Below are positions 1-8,027 of a stretch of 56,055 nucleotides of DNA, in pieces. The stretch is from Erysipelothrix sp. (GTDB lineage: Bacteria; Bacillota_I; Bacilli_A; Erysipelotrichales; Erysipelotrichaceae), in assembly GCA_018335655.1 (NCBI GenBank), contig JAGXRX010000050.1, positions 1-56,055 on the forward strand, read 5' to 3'. The position numbers and the translations under genes were made by a program. Position 1 is the first letter of the stretch, and every line of letters starts with the position of its first letter. The notes beneath the pieces were generated by a model. It ran no database searches and was not told the DNA's origin. It saw only the letters and a program-made list of their open reading frames with translations.

Positions 1-12
1 ATTTAAATATTA

Positions 13-54
13 CTTGTTAATTAAATAACAAAGTTATTTATTTGAACTTCAAAT
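13..54. promoter_or_regulatory. Two inverted repeats upstream of the MFS gene, possible operators
   Basis: Two separate dyads lie in the AT-rich leader. TTGTTA at 14-19 is mirrored by TAACAA at 26-31 with a 6-base loop. ATTTGAA at 40-46 is mirrored exactly by TTCAAAT at 48-54 around a single central C. No convincing -35/-10 pair could be assigned here. A repressor site controlling the transporter is the natural inference, but dyads are frequent in AT-rich DNA and no regulator gene lies beside it in the window. Confidence 0.35.
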
Positions 55-95
55 TATGATAAATTTATGAGGAAATCGAAAAAAAGGAGATCTTC

Positions 96-1316
96 GTGAA
101 ATTGAATCGTTGGGTAATTTTAGCAGCGTCTATTCTTATCAATATGTGTATTGGATCAGCTTATGCGTGGAGTGTTTTTCAAAATCCGCTCATTAATTTA
201 TTCGGATGGACGACCACTCAAACATCACTAGCATTTACAATTAGTCTTTCTTTAGTTCCACTATCAATGATTTTTGCGGGAAGACTTCAAGATATTTATG
301 GACCAAAGTATGTTACCTTAGCAGGGGGAGCTGTCTTTGGTTTGGGAATCTTCTTGACGTCAACGATTACTTCACTTACAGGACTATACTTATATTATGG
401 ACTTCTTGGAGGTCTAGGAATTGGAATGGTTTATGCATGTACGGTTGGCAACACTATGAAATGGTTTCCAGACAAACGTGGTTTAGCGGGTGGTTTAATT
501 GCAATGGGATTTGGTTTAGGAGCAGTAGTCTTTGCGCCGGTTGGTGTAATGCTTATTAGCAGCTTTGGAGTTTTAAATACATTTGGTGCATTTGGACTTG
601 TTTTTTCTTCTATTATTATTCTTGCTTCTTTATTCTTAGCAGCACCTGAAAAAGTCGCAACAAGCCAACAAACAGCAGCTCAAACACTCGATCTTAAGAA
701 TACACTAAATGCTTCAGAAATGGTAAAAACTCCTAAGTTTTATTCACTTTGGATTTTATATGCGATTGGGTGTATTGGAGGTTTAATGATTATTGGTCAT
801 GCGTCGCCTATTGTTCAACAAAAAGTTGGATTACAACCTCAAGAAGCTGCCATTATTGTGAGTTTTCTTGGAATTGCAAATTCATTAGGACGTGTATTTT
901 GGGGAACTATGTCTGATCGCTTTGGACGTATGCCAACCCTCATTGCGACCTATATTGTAAGTGCATTATGTCTTATGTCATTAGCTTGGTTTTCAACACT
1001 AACACTTACAGTCATTGGTTTATGTGGTATTGCCCTTTGTTTTGGAGGATACTTAGGAATTATGCCTTCAATTTGTGCTGATTTCTTTGGATCAAAGCAT
1101 ATTGGGATTAACTTTGGTATTTTATTTACTGCCTATGGGGTTGCGGCAGTAGTAGGACCAAGACTTGCATCATGGATTAAAGATATGAATGCTGGAAGTT
1201 ATGATGTAGCTTTCTCACTTGTTATGCTTATGAATGTAGTGGCTGTAATCATTGGACTTCTTCTTGTCTTTAAGAGATCAAAGTCACAAGTCATGAACAC
1301 TGCACCTCAAGTATAG
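96..1316 (+). CDS. OFA-type major facilitator superfamily transporter
   Basis: A 406-residue membrane protein with about twelve hydrophobic segments in two six-helix halves. The first half carries the MFS loop motif GRLQDIYGPK near residue 62; the second half has the equivalent GTMSDRFGRMP near residue 268. The N-terminus, with a WVILAAS stretch followed by SAYAWSVFQNPL, is characteristic of the OFA (oxalate/formate antiporter-like) subfamily, whose members exchange or take up small organic anions. The substrate cannot be read from sequence. The GTG start at 96 is preceded by AAGGAGA (84-90) at good spacing. The gene stands alone and is closed by a strong terminator at 1366-1415. Subfamily assignment is fairly sure; oxalate or formate as substrate is unproven. 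Confidence 0.88.
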   Translation: MKLNRWVILAASILINMCIGSAYAWSVFQNPLINLFGWTTTQTSLAFTISLSLVPLSMIFAGRLQDIYGPKYVTLAGGAVFGLGIFLTSTITSLTGLYLYYGLLGGLGIGMVYACTVGNTMKWFPDKRGLAGGLIAMGFGLGAVVFAPVGVMLISSFGVLNTFGAFGLVFSSIIILASLFLAAPEKVATSQQTAAQTLDLKNTLNASEMVKTPKFYSLWILYAIGCIGGLMIIGHASPIVQQKVGLQPQEAAIIVSFLGIANSLGRVFWGTMSDRFGRMPTLIATYIVSALCLMSLAWFSTLTLTVIGLCGIALCFGGYLGIMPSICADFFGSKHIGINFGILFTAYGVAAVVGPRLASWIKDMNAGSYDVAFSLVMLMNVVAVIIGLLLVFKRSKSQVMNTAPQV

Positions 1317-1365
1317 TGAATATTGAGTTGTTTGATTCTAAAATCTAATAATTTAAAAATTTAAG

Positions 1366-1415
1366 TCCCTGAAGAATACTCTCAATTATACATAGAGTAA
1401 ACATCAGGGATTTTT
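1366..1415 (+). terminator. Rho-independent terminator of the MFS gene
   Basis: The outer stem TCCCTGA (1366-1372) pairs with TCAGGGA (1404-1410), and an inner TACTCT pairs with AGAGTA. A run of five T follows at 1411-1415. Confidence 0.85.
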
Positions 1416-1532
1416 ACATATAGGATGCAACTTCTTTTACTATTGCAGAGTTTAATAAATATGCTTATGATTGTAGTGTTATATAAATCCTTGTCTTAGT
1501 AAGTTCAACCAAATTGGCAATTGTAAATTAAG

Positions 1533-1561
1533 TTAGATGCGTGAATACCTACTATTATGAT
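1533..1561 (+). promoter_or_regulatory. Candidate promoter of the nuclease gene
   Basis: TTAGAT (1533-1538) and TATGAT (1556-1561) are separated by 17 bases and lie just before the nuclease Shine-Dalgarno sequence. The -35 is a weak match. The upstream stretch 1416-1532 shows nothing else recognisable. Confidence 0.4.
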
Positions 1562-1586
1562 TTAATGCAAAGTGAGGAAGGTGTCA

Positions 1587-2057
1587 GTGAAATATTCTCT
1601 AATCGTCATACTTGCTTTTATTTTAGTTTTGACAGGCTGTCAAACTAACACAGGAATTGAAACTGACACAAGAAGGGATCTTGTTAGGATTACACTCTCT
1701 CAGTGTATTGATGGAGATACAGCACGCTTTGATTCCTTAGGTCGTGTACGCTTTCTTTATATTGATACACCTGAAGTGTATCCAGTCGAGGAACCTTTTG
1801 GAAAAGAAGCTGCAGACTTTACATGTGACATGCTTAAAAGTGCGGATAAGATATACATTGAGTATGATGGTGATAGACAAGATCAATATGAACGTGTACT
1901 TGGATGGATTTGGGTTGATGATTTACTACTTCAAGAAGAACTCACAAAGGCAGGGTATGTAGATTATTTTTACGAGTATAATCAACCAAAATACAAAGAT
2001 CGGATTCAAAGAGCTTACCAACAAGCAAAAAGGAATAAAGTAGGTTTGTTTAGGTAA
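1587..2057 (+). CDS. Thermonuclease-family lipoprotein (SNase fold)
   Basis: A 156-residue exported nuclease of the staphylococcal nuclease family, which cuts DNA and RNA with a calcium ion. I start it at the GTG at 1587 because GAGGAAGG (1574-1581) is then a well-spaced ribosome site; the GTG at 1572 would overlap that site. Residues 1-17 are a hydrophobic signal ending in LTG-Cys18, a lipobox, so the protein is probably anchored outside the membrane. The SNase landmarks are present in order: IDGDT, VRFLYIDTPE (first catalytic Arg, calcium Asp, catalytic Glu) and ERVLGW (second catalytic Arg). All expected catalytic positions appear intact, so an active surface nuclease is likely. It could release nucleotides for the nucleoside importer at 33488-38206. 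Confidence 0.9.
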   Translation: MKYSLIVILAFILVLTGCQTNTGIETDTRRDLVRITLSQCIDGDTARFDSLGRVRFLYIDTPEVYPVEEPFGKEAADFTCDMLKSADKIYIEYDGDRQDQYERVLGWIWVDDLLLQEELTKAGYVDYFYEYNQPKYKDRIQRAYQQAKRNKVGLFR

Positions 2058-2067
2058 AGTGATATAA

Positions 2068-2110
2068 AAAAGGCTTGGACTTGATTAATATCAAGCCAAG
2101 CCTTTTCTTT
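2068..2110. terminator. Bidirectional terminator between nuclease and plsY
   Basis: AAGGCTTGG (2070-2078) pairs with CCAAGCCTT (2096-2104), and CTTGAT pairs with ATCAAG inside it, with one bulged A. A T-rich tail follows on the plus strand. The A run at 2066-2070 gives a U tract for the minus-strand plsY transcript, so it can serve both converging genes. Confidence 0.85.
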
Positions 2111-2168
2111 ATTCGTTTTTATCTAAGTAAGTCAAATCACAACTAATCTATAGTCTTAGAAAAAAGAA

Positions 2169-2777
2169 TTAACCCATCCACTTAATTTTTCGCTCAGTGC
2201 CTGCCATAATACGTCCAATATTTTCATGATGGCGTACAATGACAATCGCTGCAACTAGCGAGAATGATAATGAAATCCATAAGTTAGGTTGAAGTAAAAA
2301 GAGTAAGATTGTCGCAATGGTTACTGCAGAGATTGAAGCAAGTGATACCATTTTGAAAAGTTTGAGTAAACCAAAGAATGTGAAGACAGGTACAAGACCA
2401 ATGATCCAAGATGCGCTTCCAGAAAGGACAGATAAAGCTAATAAATAACCTGCTGCGGTAGACACTGCTTTACCACCTTTAAATTTCGCAAAGATTGGGT
2501 AACAATGTCCAAGCGAGGTTGCGATACCTGCAACAATGGCAACTTCTTGTCCATAAAGCATATATGCAATCCAAACTGCAACTGCTGCTTTTGATGTATC
2601 AAGAAAAGCGATTGTGAAGGCAGCTTTCTTTCCAAGTACACGACCTGCGTTAGAAGCTCCTAGATTTTTTGACCCATGTTCACGAACATCGGTGTTGTAG
2701 AATACTTTACCTATGACGAGTGCAAAAGGCACTGAGCCAAAAAGATACCCCACCAGGGATGCTATTATAAAGTTCAT
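2169..2777 (-). CDS. plsY: Glycerol-3-phosphate acyltransferase PlsY
   Basis: A 202-residue polytopic membrane enzyme that acylates sn-glycerol 3-phosphate from acyl-phosphate, the first step of phospholipid synthesis in most Firmicutes. The family landmarks are clear: GYLFGSVPFA near the N-terminus, REHGSKNLGASNAGRVLG, GHCYPIFAKFKGGKAV and a C-terminal RHHENIGR segment. I use the ATG at 2777 because TGAGGTG (2784-2790) then lies six to seven bases upstream; the GTG at 2786 falls inside that site. It is transcribed divergently from parE, as in Bacillus. The usual acyl-phosphate partner gene plsX is not in the window. Confidence 0.97.
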   Translation of the reverse strand: MNFIIASLVGYLFGSVPFALVIGKVFYNTDVREHGSKNLGASNAGRVLGKKAAFTIAFLDTSKAAVAVWIAYMLYGQEVAIVAGIATSLGHCYPIFAKFKGGKAVSTAAGYLLALSVLSGSASWIIGLVPVFTFFGLLKLFKMVSLASISAVTIATILLFLLQPNLWISLSFSLVAAIVIVRHHENIGRIMAGTERKIKWMG

Positions 2778-2795
2778 TTCTTTCACCTCAAATCT

Positions 2796-2804
2796 ATCAT
2801 ATCA
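2796..2804 (-). promoter_or_regulatory. Extended -10 promoter of plsY
   Basis: On the minus strand TATGAT (2796-2801) is preceded by TGA (2802-2804), an extended -10. No good -35 is seen. The predicted start is close to 2789, giving a leader of about a dozen bases that contains the Shine-Dalgarno sequence. Confidence 0.55.
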
Positions 2805-2824
2805 CAACCATTATGAGTTGACCA

Positions 2825-2853
2825 TTACAATGAAGAGTGGGATTTGGTATAAT
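2825..2853 (+). promoter_or_regulatory. Promoter of parE-parC
   Basis: TTACAA (2825-2830), a 17-base spacer and a perfect TATAAT (2848-2853) with an extended TGG just before it. This is one of the strongest sigma-A-type promoters in the window. Confidence 0.8.
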
Positions 2854-2870
2854 AATAATCGGAGATGATT

Positions 2871-4775
2871 ATGACACAAAGTTACAATGAATCAAGCATA
2901 CAAATCTTAGAAGGCTTAAGTGCTGTCCGTAAACGTCCAGGAATGTACATAGGAAGTAGCGATCATCGTGGACTTCATCATTTAGTATGGGAAATTTTAG
3001 ATAATGCCATCGATGAAGCACTCAATGGGTATGGACAATTTATTAAAGTGACGCTCATTGATGAGCGAACGATACGTATTGAAGATGAAGGTCGTGGTAT
3101 GCCCACAGGAAAACATTCTTCAGGAGTATCAACCCTTGAAGTTATCTTTACAAAACTTCATGCGGGAGGAAAATTTTCATCCACAGGAGGATATAAAACA
3201 TCAGGTGGACTTCATGGAGTTGGCGCAAGTGTCGTCAATGCTTTATCAAGTTGGCTTGAAGTCACTTCCTTTCATGGAGGAGTCATGTCTTCAATGCGCT
3301 TTGAAAAAGGTGGAAGCATTGCTAAACCTTTACAAAATTTTGGAAAGACGACTAAGAAGGGATCGATTGTCACATTTAGTGCAGATCCACTTATTTTTAC
3401 AAATCATGTTTTTAATGCGGAAACCATTGCATCACGATTAAAAGAATCCGCATATTTACTCGATCATGTCACCTTTATGTTTGTGGATGAGCGTAATAAG
3501 AAAACAGAAACCTTTAAATTTGAACATGGCCTTAAACAATTCGTTATGGACATGAATGAAGACTTAGAAACACTGCATGAACCCATTGCATTATCAGGAA
3601 TGGTCAATGATATCGAAGTGAATGTATCACTTCAATATAATGGTGGATATGGTGAGAACATCATTTCTTTTGTGAACATGGTAAAAACTAAAGATGGGGG
3701 AACTCATGAAGTTGGTTTTAAGAGTGGACTCACTAAAGTTGTGAATGATTTTGCTCGTAAAAATGGTTTCTTAAAAGATAAAGATAAAAACTTTGAGGGT
3801 GTTGATATTCGCGAAGGTTGTACTGCCATCATTTCATTAAAGATTTCAGAAAATTTACTTCAATTTGAAGGACAAACAAAATCAAAGCTTGGGACTGAAA
3901 AGGCGAAATCAGCCACAGAGAATATTGTCATTGAACAACTCACATATTACTTTGAAGAAGAGCGAACATTGGCCAATGATCTGGTTAAGCGCTTTGCGAA
4001 AGCAGCCTCTGCAAGAGAAGCAGCACGTAAAGCACGTGATGAAGCTCGTCAAGGTAAGAATGCTAAATCATCATCACGTGCTTTAGCAGGGAAATTGTCT
4101 CCTGCACAAAGCAAAGATAAAAAACGTAATGAACTATTTTTAGTTGAAGGTGATTCAGCCGGAGGTAGTGCAAAACAGGGACGTGATTCTAAGTTTCAAG
4201 CGATATTACCACTACGTGGAAAAGTCATGAATACTGAAAAAGCATCAGTGAGTGATGTCATGAAGAATGAAGAACTTTCTTCAATTATTTATGCATTAGG
4301 AGCAGGGGTAGGAAGTGATTTTGATGTGAGTGATTGTGCTTATGATAAAGTCATTATCATGACCGATGCAGATACTGATGGAGCACATATTCAAATCCTT
4401 CTTCTGACCTTCTTCTATCGTTATATGAGACCTCTCATTGAGGCAAACAAAGTCTTTTTAGCATGCCCTCCACTGTATAAGATTACATCTGGAAAAGAAG
4501 GGGCATATGCTTATGATGATCAAGAACTCATTGAACTAAGATCAAAATACAAACATTCAACGATTCAGCGATATAAAGGTCTTGGTGAAATGAATGCCGA
4601 TCAGTTATGGGATACAACTATGGATCCAAAAACACGTAACCTATTAGTGGTTACGATTGATGATGCATTTATTGCGAATAAAAAGGTAAGTTTACTCATG
4701 GGTGATAAAGCACATCTGCGTCGTGAGTGGATTAATGATCATGTGTCATTTACGTTAAGTGAGGAAGAAGTATGA
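2871..4775 (+). CDS. parE: DNA topoisomerase IV subunit B (ParE)
   Basis: The 634-residue ATPase subunit of topoisomerase IV, which decatenates daughter chromosomes together with ParC. The N-terminal GHKL domain shows EILDNAIDEA (Glu41, Asn45), DEGRGMP and GGLHGVGASVVNALS. The TOPRIM domain shows EGDSAGG near residue 426 and DADTDGAH at 499-506, supplying the magnesium-binding acidic residues. The start at 2871 is chosen because GGAG (2861-2864) is then six bases away; an in-frame ATG at 2865 is too close. The stop overlaps the parC start by four bases (ATGA), implying translational coupling. I call ParE rather than GyrB because the partner lacks a GyrA box and because plsY-parE-parC order is conserved. 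Confidence 0.95.
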   Translation: MTQSYNESSIQILEGLSAVRKRPGMYIGSSDHRGLHHLVWEILDNAIDEALNGYGQFIKVTLIDERTIRIEDEGRGMPTGKHSSGVSTLEVIFTKLHAGGKFSSTGGYKTSGGLHGVGASVVNALSSWLEVTSFHGGVMSSMRFEKGGSIAKPLQNFGKTTKKGSIVTFSADPLIFTNHVFNAETIASRLKESAYLLDHVTFMFVDERNKKTETFKFEHGLKQFVMDMNEDLETLHEPIALSGMVNDIEVNVSLQYNGGYGENIISFVNMVKTKDGGTHEVGFKSGLTKVVNDFARKNGFLKDKDKNFEGVDIREGCTAIISLKISENLLQFEGQTKSKLGTEKAKSATENIVIEQLTYYFEEERTLANDLVKRFAKAASAREAARKARDEARQGKNAKSSSRALAGKLSPAQSKDKKRNELFLVEGDSAGGSAKQGRDSKFQAILPLRGKVMNTEKASVSDVMKNEELSSIIYALGAGVGSDFDVSDCAYDKVIIMTDADTDGAHIQILLLTFFYRYMRPLIEANKVFLACPPLYKITSGKEGAYAYDDQELIELRSKYKHSTIQRYKGLGEMNADQLWDTTMDPKTRNLLVVTIDDAFIANKKVSLLMGDKAHLRREWINDHVSFTLSEEEV

Positions 4776-7255
4776 GTGATAACAATCCAATCAAAGACAT
4801 TAGTTTAGAAGAGGTCATGGATGATCGCTTTTCAAGATATGCGAAGTACATTATCTTGGATCGTGCACTTCCTGATGTTCGTGATGGTTTAAAACCAGTT
4901 CAACGTCGTATCGTGTATGCCATGCATGAACAAGGCAATCATTTTGATAAACCTTATCGCAAATCGGCGAAAACCGTAGGGATTGTTATTGGTAACTATC
5001 ATCCTCATGGTGATAGTAGTGTGTATGATGCCATGGTTCGTATGTCTCAAACATGGAAAAACAATCATTGTCTAGTGGATATGCAAGGAAACAATGGATC
5101 GATTGATGATGATCCTGCAGCTGCAATGCGTTACACTGAAGCACGCTTGTCACAGTATGCTCAAATGATGATGGAAGGAATGAATGAAGATACCGTCTCA
5201 TTTGTGCCTAACTTTGATGATTCTGATAAAGAACCAACAGTCTTACCAACATTAATTCCTCATTTACTTGTAAATGGTTCTACTGGTATTGCAGCAGGAT
5301 ACGCCACCAATATTCCTCCATTTAACTTACATGAAGTAGTCGATGCAATCATTGCAACCTTAAGACTTCCTTCTATTACCACACAAGAACTATGCATGAT
5401 TATGCCTGCTCCTGATTTTCCAACAGGGGGAGACTTATTAGAGCATGAAAACATGATGTCGGTGTATGAAACAGGTAAGGGAAGAATCACTTTAAGAGCA
5501 CGCATGGAAAGTGTTGAGAAGAAGAATATAAAACAACTTGTGATTACACAAATTCCTTATGAAGTGAATAAAAGTGCCCTAGTAAAGCGTATTGATGACT
5601 TAATGGTCAATAAAACTCTTGATGCGATGATTGATGTTCGTGATGAGTCAGATCGTAATGGTCTTCGTATCGTAATTGATTGTAAAGGGGATGCAGATCT
5701 TGATCTTGTGAAGAATGTTTTATATAAACATACTGAAACTCAAATCGTTTACAACATCAATATGGTAGCCATTCTTAATCGTGCACCACAACAATGTTCA
5801 CTTAAGCAAATGCTTGAGGGAATGATTCAACACTACCAAGAAGTTTTAACACGACTTGCGAAGTATCGTGTCAATAAACTTAGTGCACGTGTACATATTA
5901 TTACGGGTTTAATTAAAGCTATTTCGGTGGTGGATGAAGTCATTGCGATTATTCGCCAATCTAAGAATAAAGAAGATGCAAAACAAAACTTAGTGGATGC
6001 CTTTGACTTCTCATTTGAACAAGCAGAAGCCATTGTATCACTTCGTTTATATCGTTTAACGAATACAGATATTGTTGCACTAAAGGAAGAATTTGCGTTA
6101 GCACTCAATGAAATTGAGCATTATGAAGGACTTCTTTCATCAACAGCTCTTTTAAATCATGAGATAGTAAGACGCTTAGAAATTATTAAGAAGCAATTCC
6201 CATCACCACGTCGCTCACAACTCTCATCTGCAGAAGCGAAGGTCGTCATTGATAAAGTGAAGATGGTACAAAATGAGCGAGTGATTGTATCACTAACACG
6301 CGATGGATACATTAAAAAGGTAAGTCTTCGCAGTGCTAATGCTTCCACAGAAGCGGGTATTAAGAGTAAGGATGTGTGGATTGGTGAAAGTGAAGTGGAT
6401 TCACTTGATCATTGTTTATTCATATTAAGTGATGGTTATTATGGCATCATTCCTATCTATGAGTTAAAAGAAAGCAAGTATAAGGATGCGGGAGATCACT
6501 TCTCGGCGTATGTGAAACACGATCAACGAGCTCAAGTTGTTAAGGCATTAATCGTGAAATCTTTTGATTCACCATACTCCATTATTTGTGCTTCCTCAAC
6601 AGGAATCATTAAACAAACGATGCTGAAAGATTTTGCGCTAACACGAATGTCCAAAACATCGCAATGCATGATTATGGGCAAGACAGATACACTTATTAGT
6701 GCTCATGTGCTTTTAAAACCTACCACAGTAGCATGTGTTAGTGCTCAAGGATACTTGAGTATGTATTCATCCAATGATATTCCATTAGTTTCCACAAAAG
6801 CTAAAGGGGTTAAGGCGATGAATCTTCTAAGTGAAGATGAAATGATTGGTGCAGAAGTCATCCATGATGATTATTTACTGCTCATGAATCAACATGATGG
6901 AATAAAGAGAATTAAAGTGTCTGAAGGTCGACTTGGTCGCCGACCAAATCGTGGCGAAAGTACGTTTAAGAAAGTTAAAGCAAGTCCAACCACCATTAAA
7001 TGGATACTTAATGTTTCTTCAACATCCATGTTTAAAATGATGATTGATGATAAACAAGTCGGATTTTGGGCTAAAGATGTACCCATTAAAACCTTAGATT
7101 CAACCTTTAGTAGTCTTGATCAATTAACTAGCAAAGCATTACTTATGAAATCATTCACACATTGTGAAGAGATTGATCCTTCATATAGTGCTTTTGAAAC
7201 AAGTGAGGTTAAAGAACATCCTCATTTTGAAGCAATTAGCTTTGATATTAAATAA
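4772..7255 (+). CDS. parC: DNA topoisomerase IV subunit A (ParC)
   Basis: The 827-residue DNA-cleaving subunit of topoisomerase IV. The catalytic tyrosine is Tyr121 in AAAMRYTEARLS. The quinolone-resistance-determining region reads HPHGDSSVYDAMVRM, with Ser82 and Asp86 at the positions equivalent to E. coli GyrA Ser83 and Asp87, the quinolone-sensitive type. A breakage-reunion domain is followed by a coiled tower and a C-terminal beta-pinwheel region from about residue 500. That region has no canonical QRRGGRG GyrA box, which supports ParC over GyrA. The gene overlaps parE by four bases and ends in a terminator shared with the convergent gene. Confidence 0.95.
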   Translation: MSDNNPIKDISLEEVMDDRFSRYAKYIILDRALPDVRDGLKPVQRRIVYAMHEQGNHFDKPYRKSAKTVGIVIGNYHPHGDSSVYDAMVRMSQTWKNNHCLVDMQGNNGSIDDDPAAAMRYTEARLSQYAQMMMEGMNEDTVSFVPNFDDSDKEPTVLPTLIPHLLVNGSTGIAAGYATNIPPFNLHEVVDAIIATLRLPSITTQELCMIMPAPDFPTGGDLLEHENMMSVYETGKGRITLRARMESVEKKNIKQLVITQIPYEVNKSALVKRIDDLMVNKTLDAMIDVRDESDRNGLRIVIDCKGDADLDLVKNVLYKHTETQIVYNINMVAILNRAPQQCSLKQMLEGMIQHYQEVLTRLAKYRVNKLSARVHIITGLIKAISVVDEVIAIIRQSKNKEDAKQNLVDAFDFSFEQAEAIVSLRLYRLTNTDIVALKEEFALALNEIEHYEGLLSSTALLNHEIVRRLEIIKKQFPSPRRSQLSSAEAKVVIDKVKMVQNERVIVSLTRDGYIKKVSLRSANASTEAGIKSKDVWIGESEVDSLDHCLFILSDGYYGIIPIYELKESKYKDAGDHFSAYVKHDQRAQVVKALIVKSFDSPYSIICASSTGIIKQTMLKDFALTRMSKTSQCMIMGKTDTLISAHVLLKPTTVACVSAQGYLSMYSSNDIPLVSTKAKGVKAMNLLSEDEMIGAEVIHDDYLLLMNQHDGIKRIKVSEGRLGRRPNRGESTFKKVKASPTTIKWILNVSSTSMFKMMIDDKQVGFWAKDVPIKTLDSTFSSLDQLTSKALLMKSFTHCEEIDPSYSAFETSEVKEHPHFEAISFDIK

Positions 7256-7289
7256 AAGATGAAGGACTTGTGTAAAGTCCTTCATCTTT
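7255..7289. terminator. Bidirectional terminator overlapping two convergent gene ends
   Basis: A perfect 15-bp stem: 7255-7269 (AAAGATGAAGGACTT) pairs with 7275-7289 around a 5-base loop. It includes the last base of parC and the stop codon of the minus-strand gene ending at 7282. The flanking bases are moderately U-rich in both directions. Confidence 0.8.
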
Positions 7290-7929
7290 CATTGTGTATG
7301 GATTGTATAAGTCGCTCAATATCATAAATATCATTTGCTTGACTGGTGGAATATTTAAATATTCGCTCAGTAATGCCTAATCCTAAATCGACATAAATAC
7401 TGCGAGCATTCGCAAGAAAGGCCGCAAGTATCCCATTGCGAGTACTATCAATCACTATTGAATGATTTGCGCTCGCATTAAAATGTTTTATTGCACGCTC
7501 ATATAGATTTGGTTCAGGTTTTCCTAGTAAGCTTTGATCTCCAAAAAGCACAATACAATCACTCACCCAATTCGTAAGAATCTCTGCTAAATGATGACCT
7601 TGTTTCTTAGATTGATCAAAGATAAAAGCGACCTTATAATTATACTTTTGTGCAAGACTAACTAGATAAGATAGTGTCTTGTTGTTAGGATGTATTTCTT
7701 GATTGATTTCATCATAGATTGCTTTTAGATCTTGATTAAATAAATCAAAGCGAGGATAGCGATAGTTCGTTTTTTCCTTTTGATCGTATGCTGCAGAAAT
7801 TGAACTCTCAAAAAAATCATCTGGAATGTTATATGCTTCATTCGCAATATTGAGATGAAATTGCTTAAATTTTTGTATATAAGAAGTGGCAACCACTTCA
7901 ACATTTATTAACATTACTTTTTGGTTCAT
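7282..7929 (-). CDS. HAD-fold protein with degenerate active site
   Basis: A 215-residue protein resembling the beta-phosphoglucomutase/phosphatase branch of the haloacid dehalogenase superfamily. The later motifs are recognisable: GKPEPNLYERAI (motif III lysine) and IVIDSTRNGILAA (motif IV region). Motif I, normally DxD followed by G(T/V)L, reads MLINVEVVATS here. The nucleophile Asp is replaced by Asn9 and the general acid Asp by Glu11, and motif II reads IFDQSK. Known HAD phosphatases need the nucleophile, so this copy is probably not a phosphatase and may be a binding or regulatory protein. The start at 7929 is chosen for GGGAG upstream. It is divergent from yqeG, itself a HAD protein. 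Confidence 0.75.
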   Translation of the reverse strand: MNQKVMLINVEVVATSYIQKFKQFHLNIANEAYNIPDDFFESSISAAYDQKEKTNYRYPRFDLFNQDLKAIYDEINQEIHPNNKTLSYLVSLAQKYNYKVAFIFDQSKKQGHHLAEILTNWVSDCIVLFGDQSLLGKPEPNLYERAIKHFNASANHSIVIDSTRNGILAAFLANARSIYVDLGLGITERIFKYSTSQANDIYDIERLIQSIHNER

Positions 7930-7945
7930 AGTTTTCTCCCGCCTT

Positions 7946-7954
7946 TTTATATCA
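7946..7954 (-). promoter_or_regulatory. Extended -10 promoter of the degenerate HAD gene
   Basis: On the minus strand TATAAA (7946-7951) is preceded by TGA (7952-7954). The -35 position (TTTCAT at 17 bases) is weak. It faces the yqeG promoter about 60 bases away. Confidence 0.45.
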
Positions 7955-8012
7955 TATTTTTTTACACAATGAAACAATCATACAACATTTTCACTCAATA
8001 AACAGTCAACTT

Positions 8013-8021
8013 TGGTATAAT
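8013..8021 (+). promoter_or_regulatory. Extended -10 promoter giving a leaderless yqeG transcript
   Basis: TGG followed by a perfect TATAAT (8016-8021). The yqeG ATG is at 8028, exactly six bases after the -10, where transcription should begin. There is no Shine-Dalgarno sequence between promoter and start and no clear -35. Confidence 0.75.
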
Positions 8022-8027
8022 GTGACT

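Noticed and set aside
1416-1532. Possible small gene or RNA between the first terminator and the nuclease
   Set aside because: No open frame with a ribosome site and no stable conserved-looking structure was seen.
2871-7255. Gyrase subunits gyrB-gyrA instead of parE-parC
   Set aside because: No GyrA box in the C-terminal domain, and plsY-parE-parC synteny favours topoisomerase IV.
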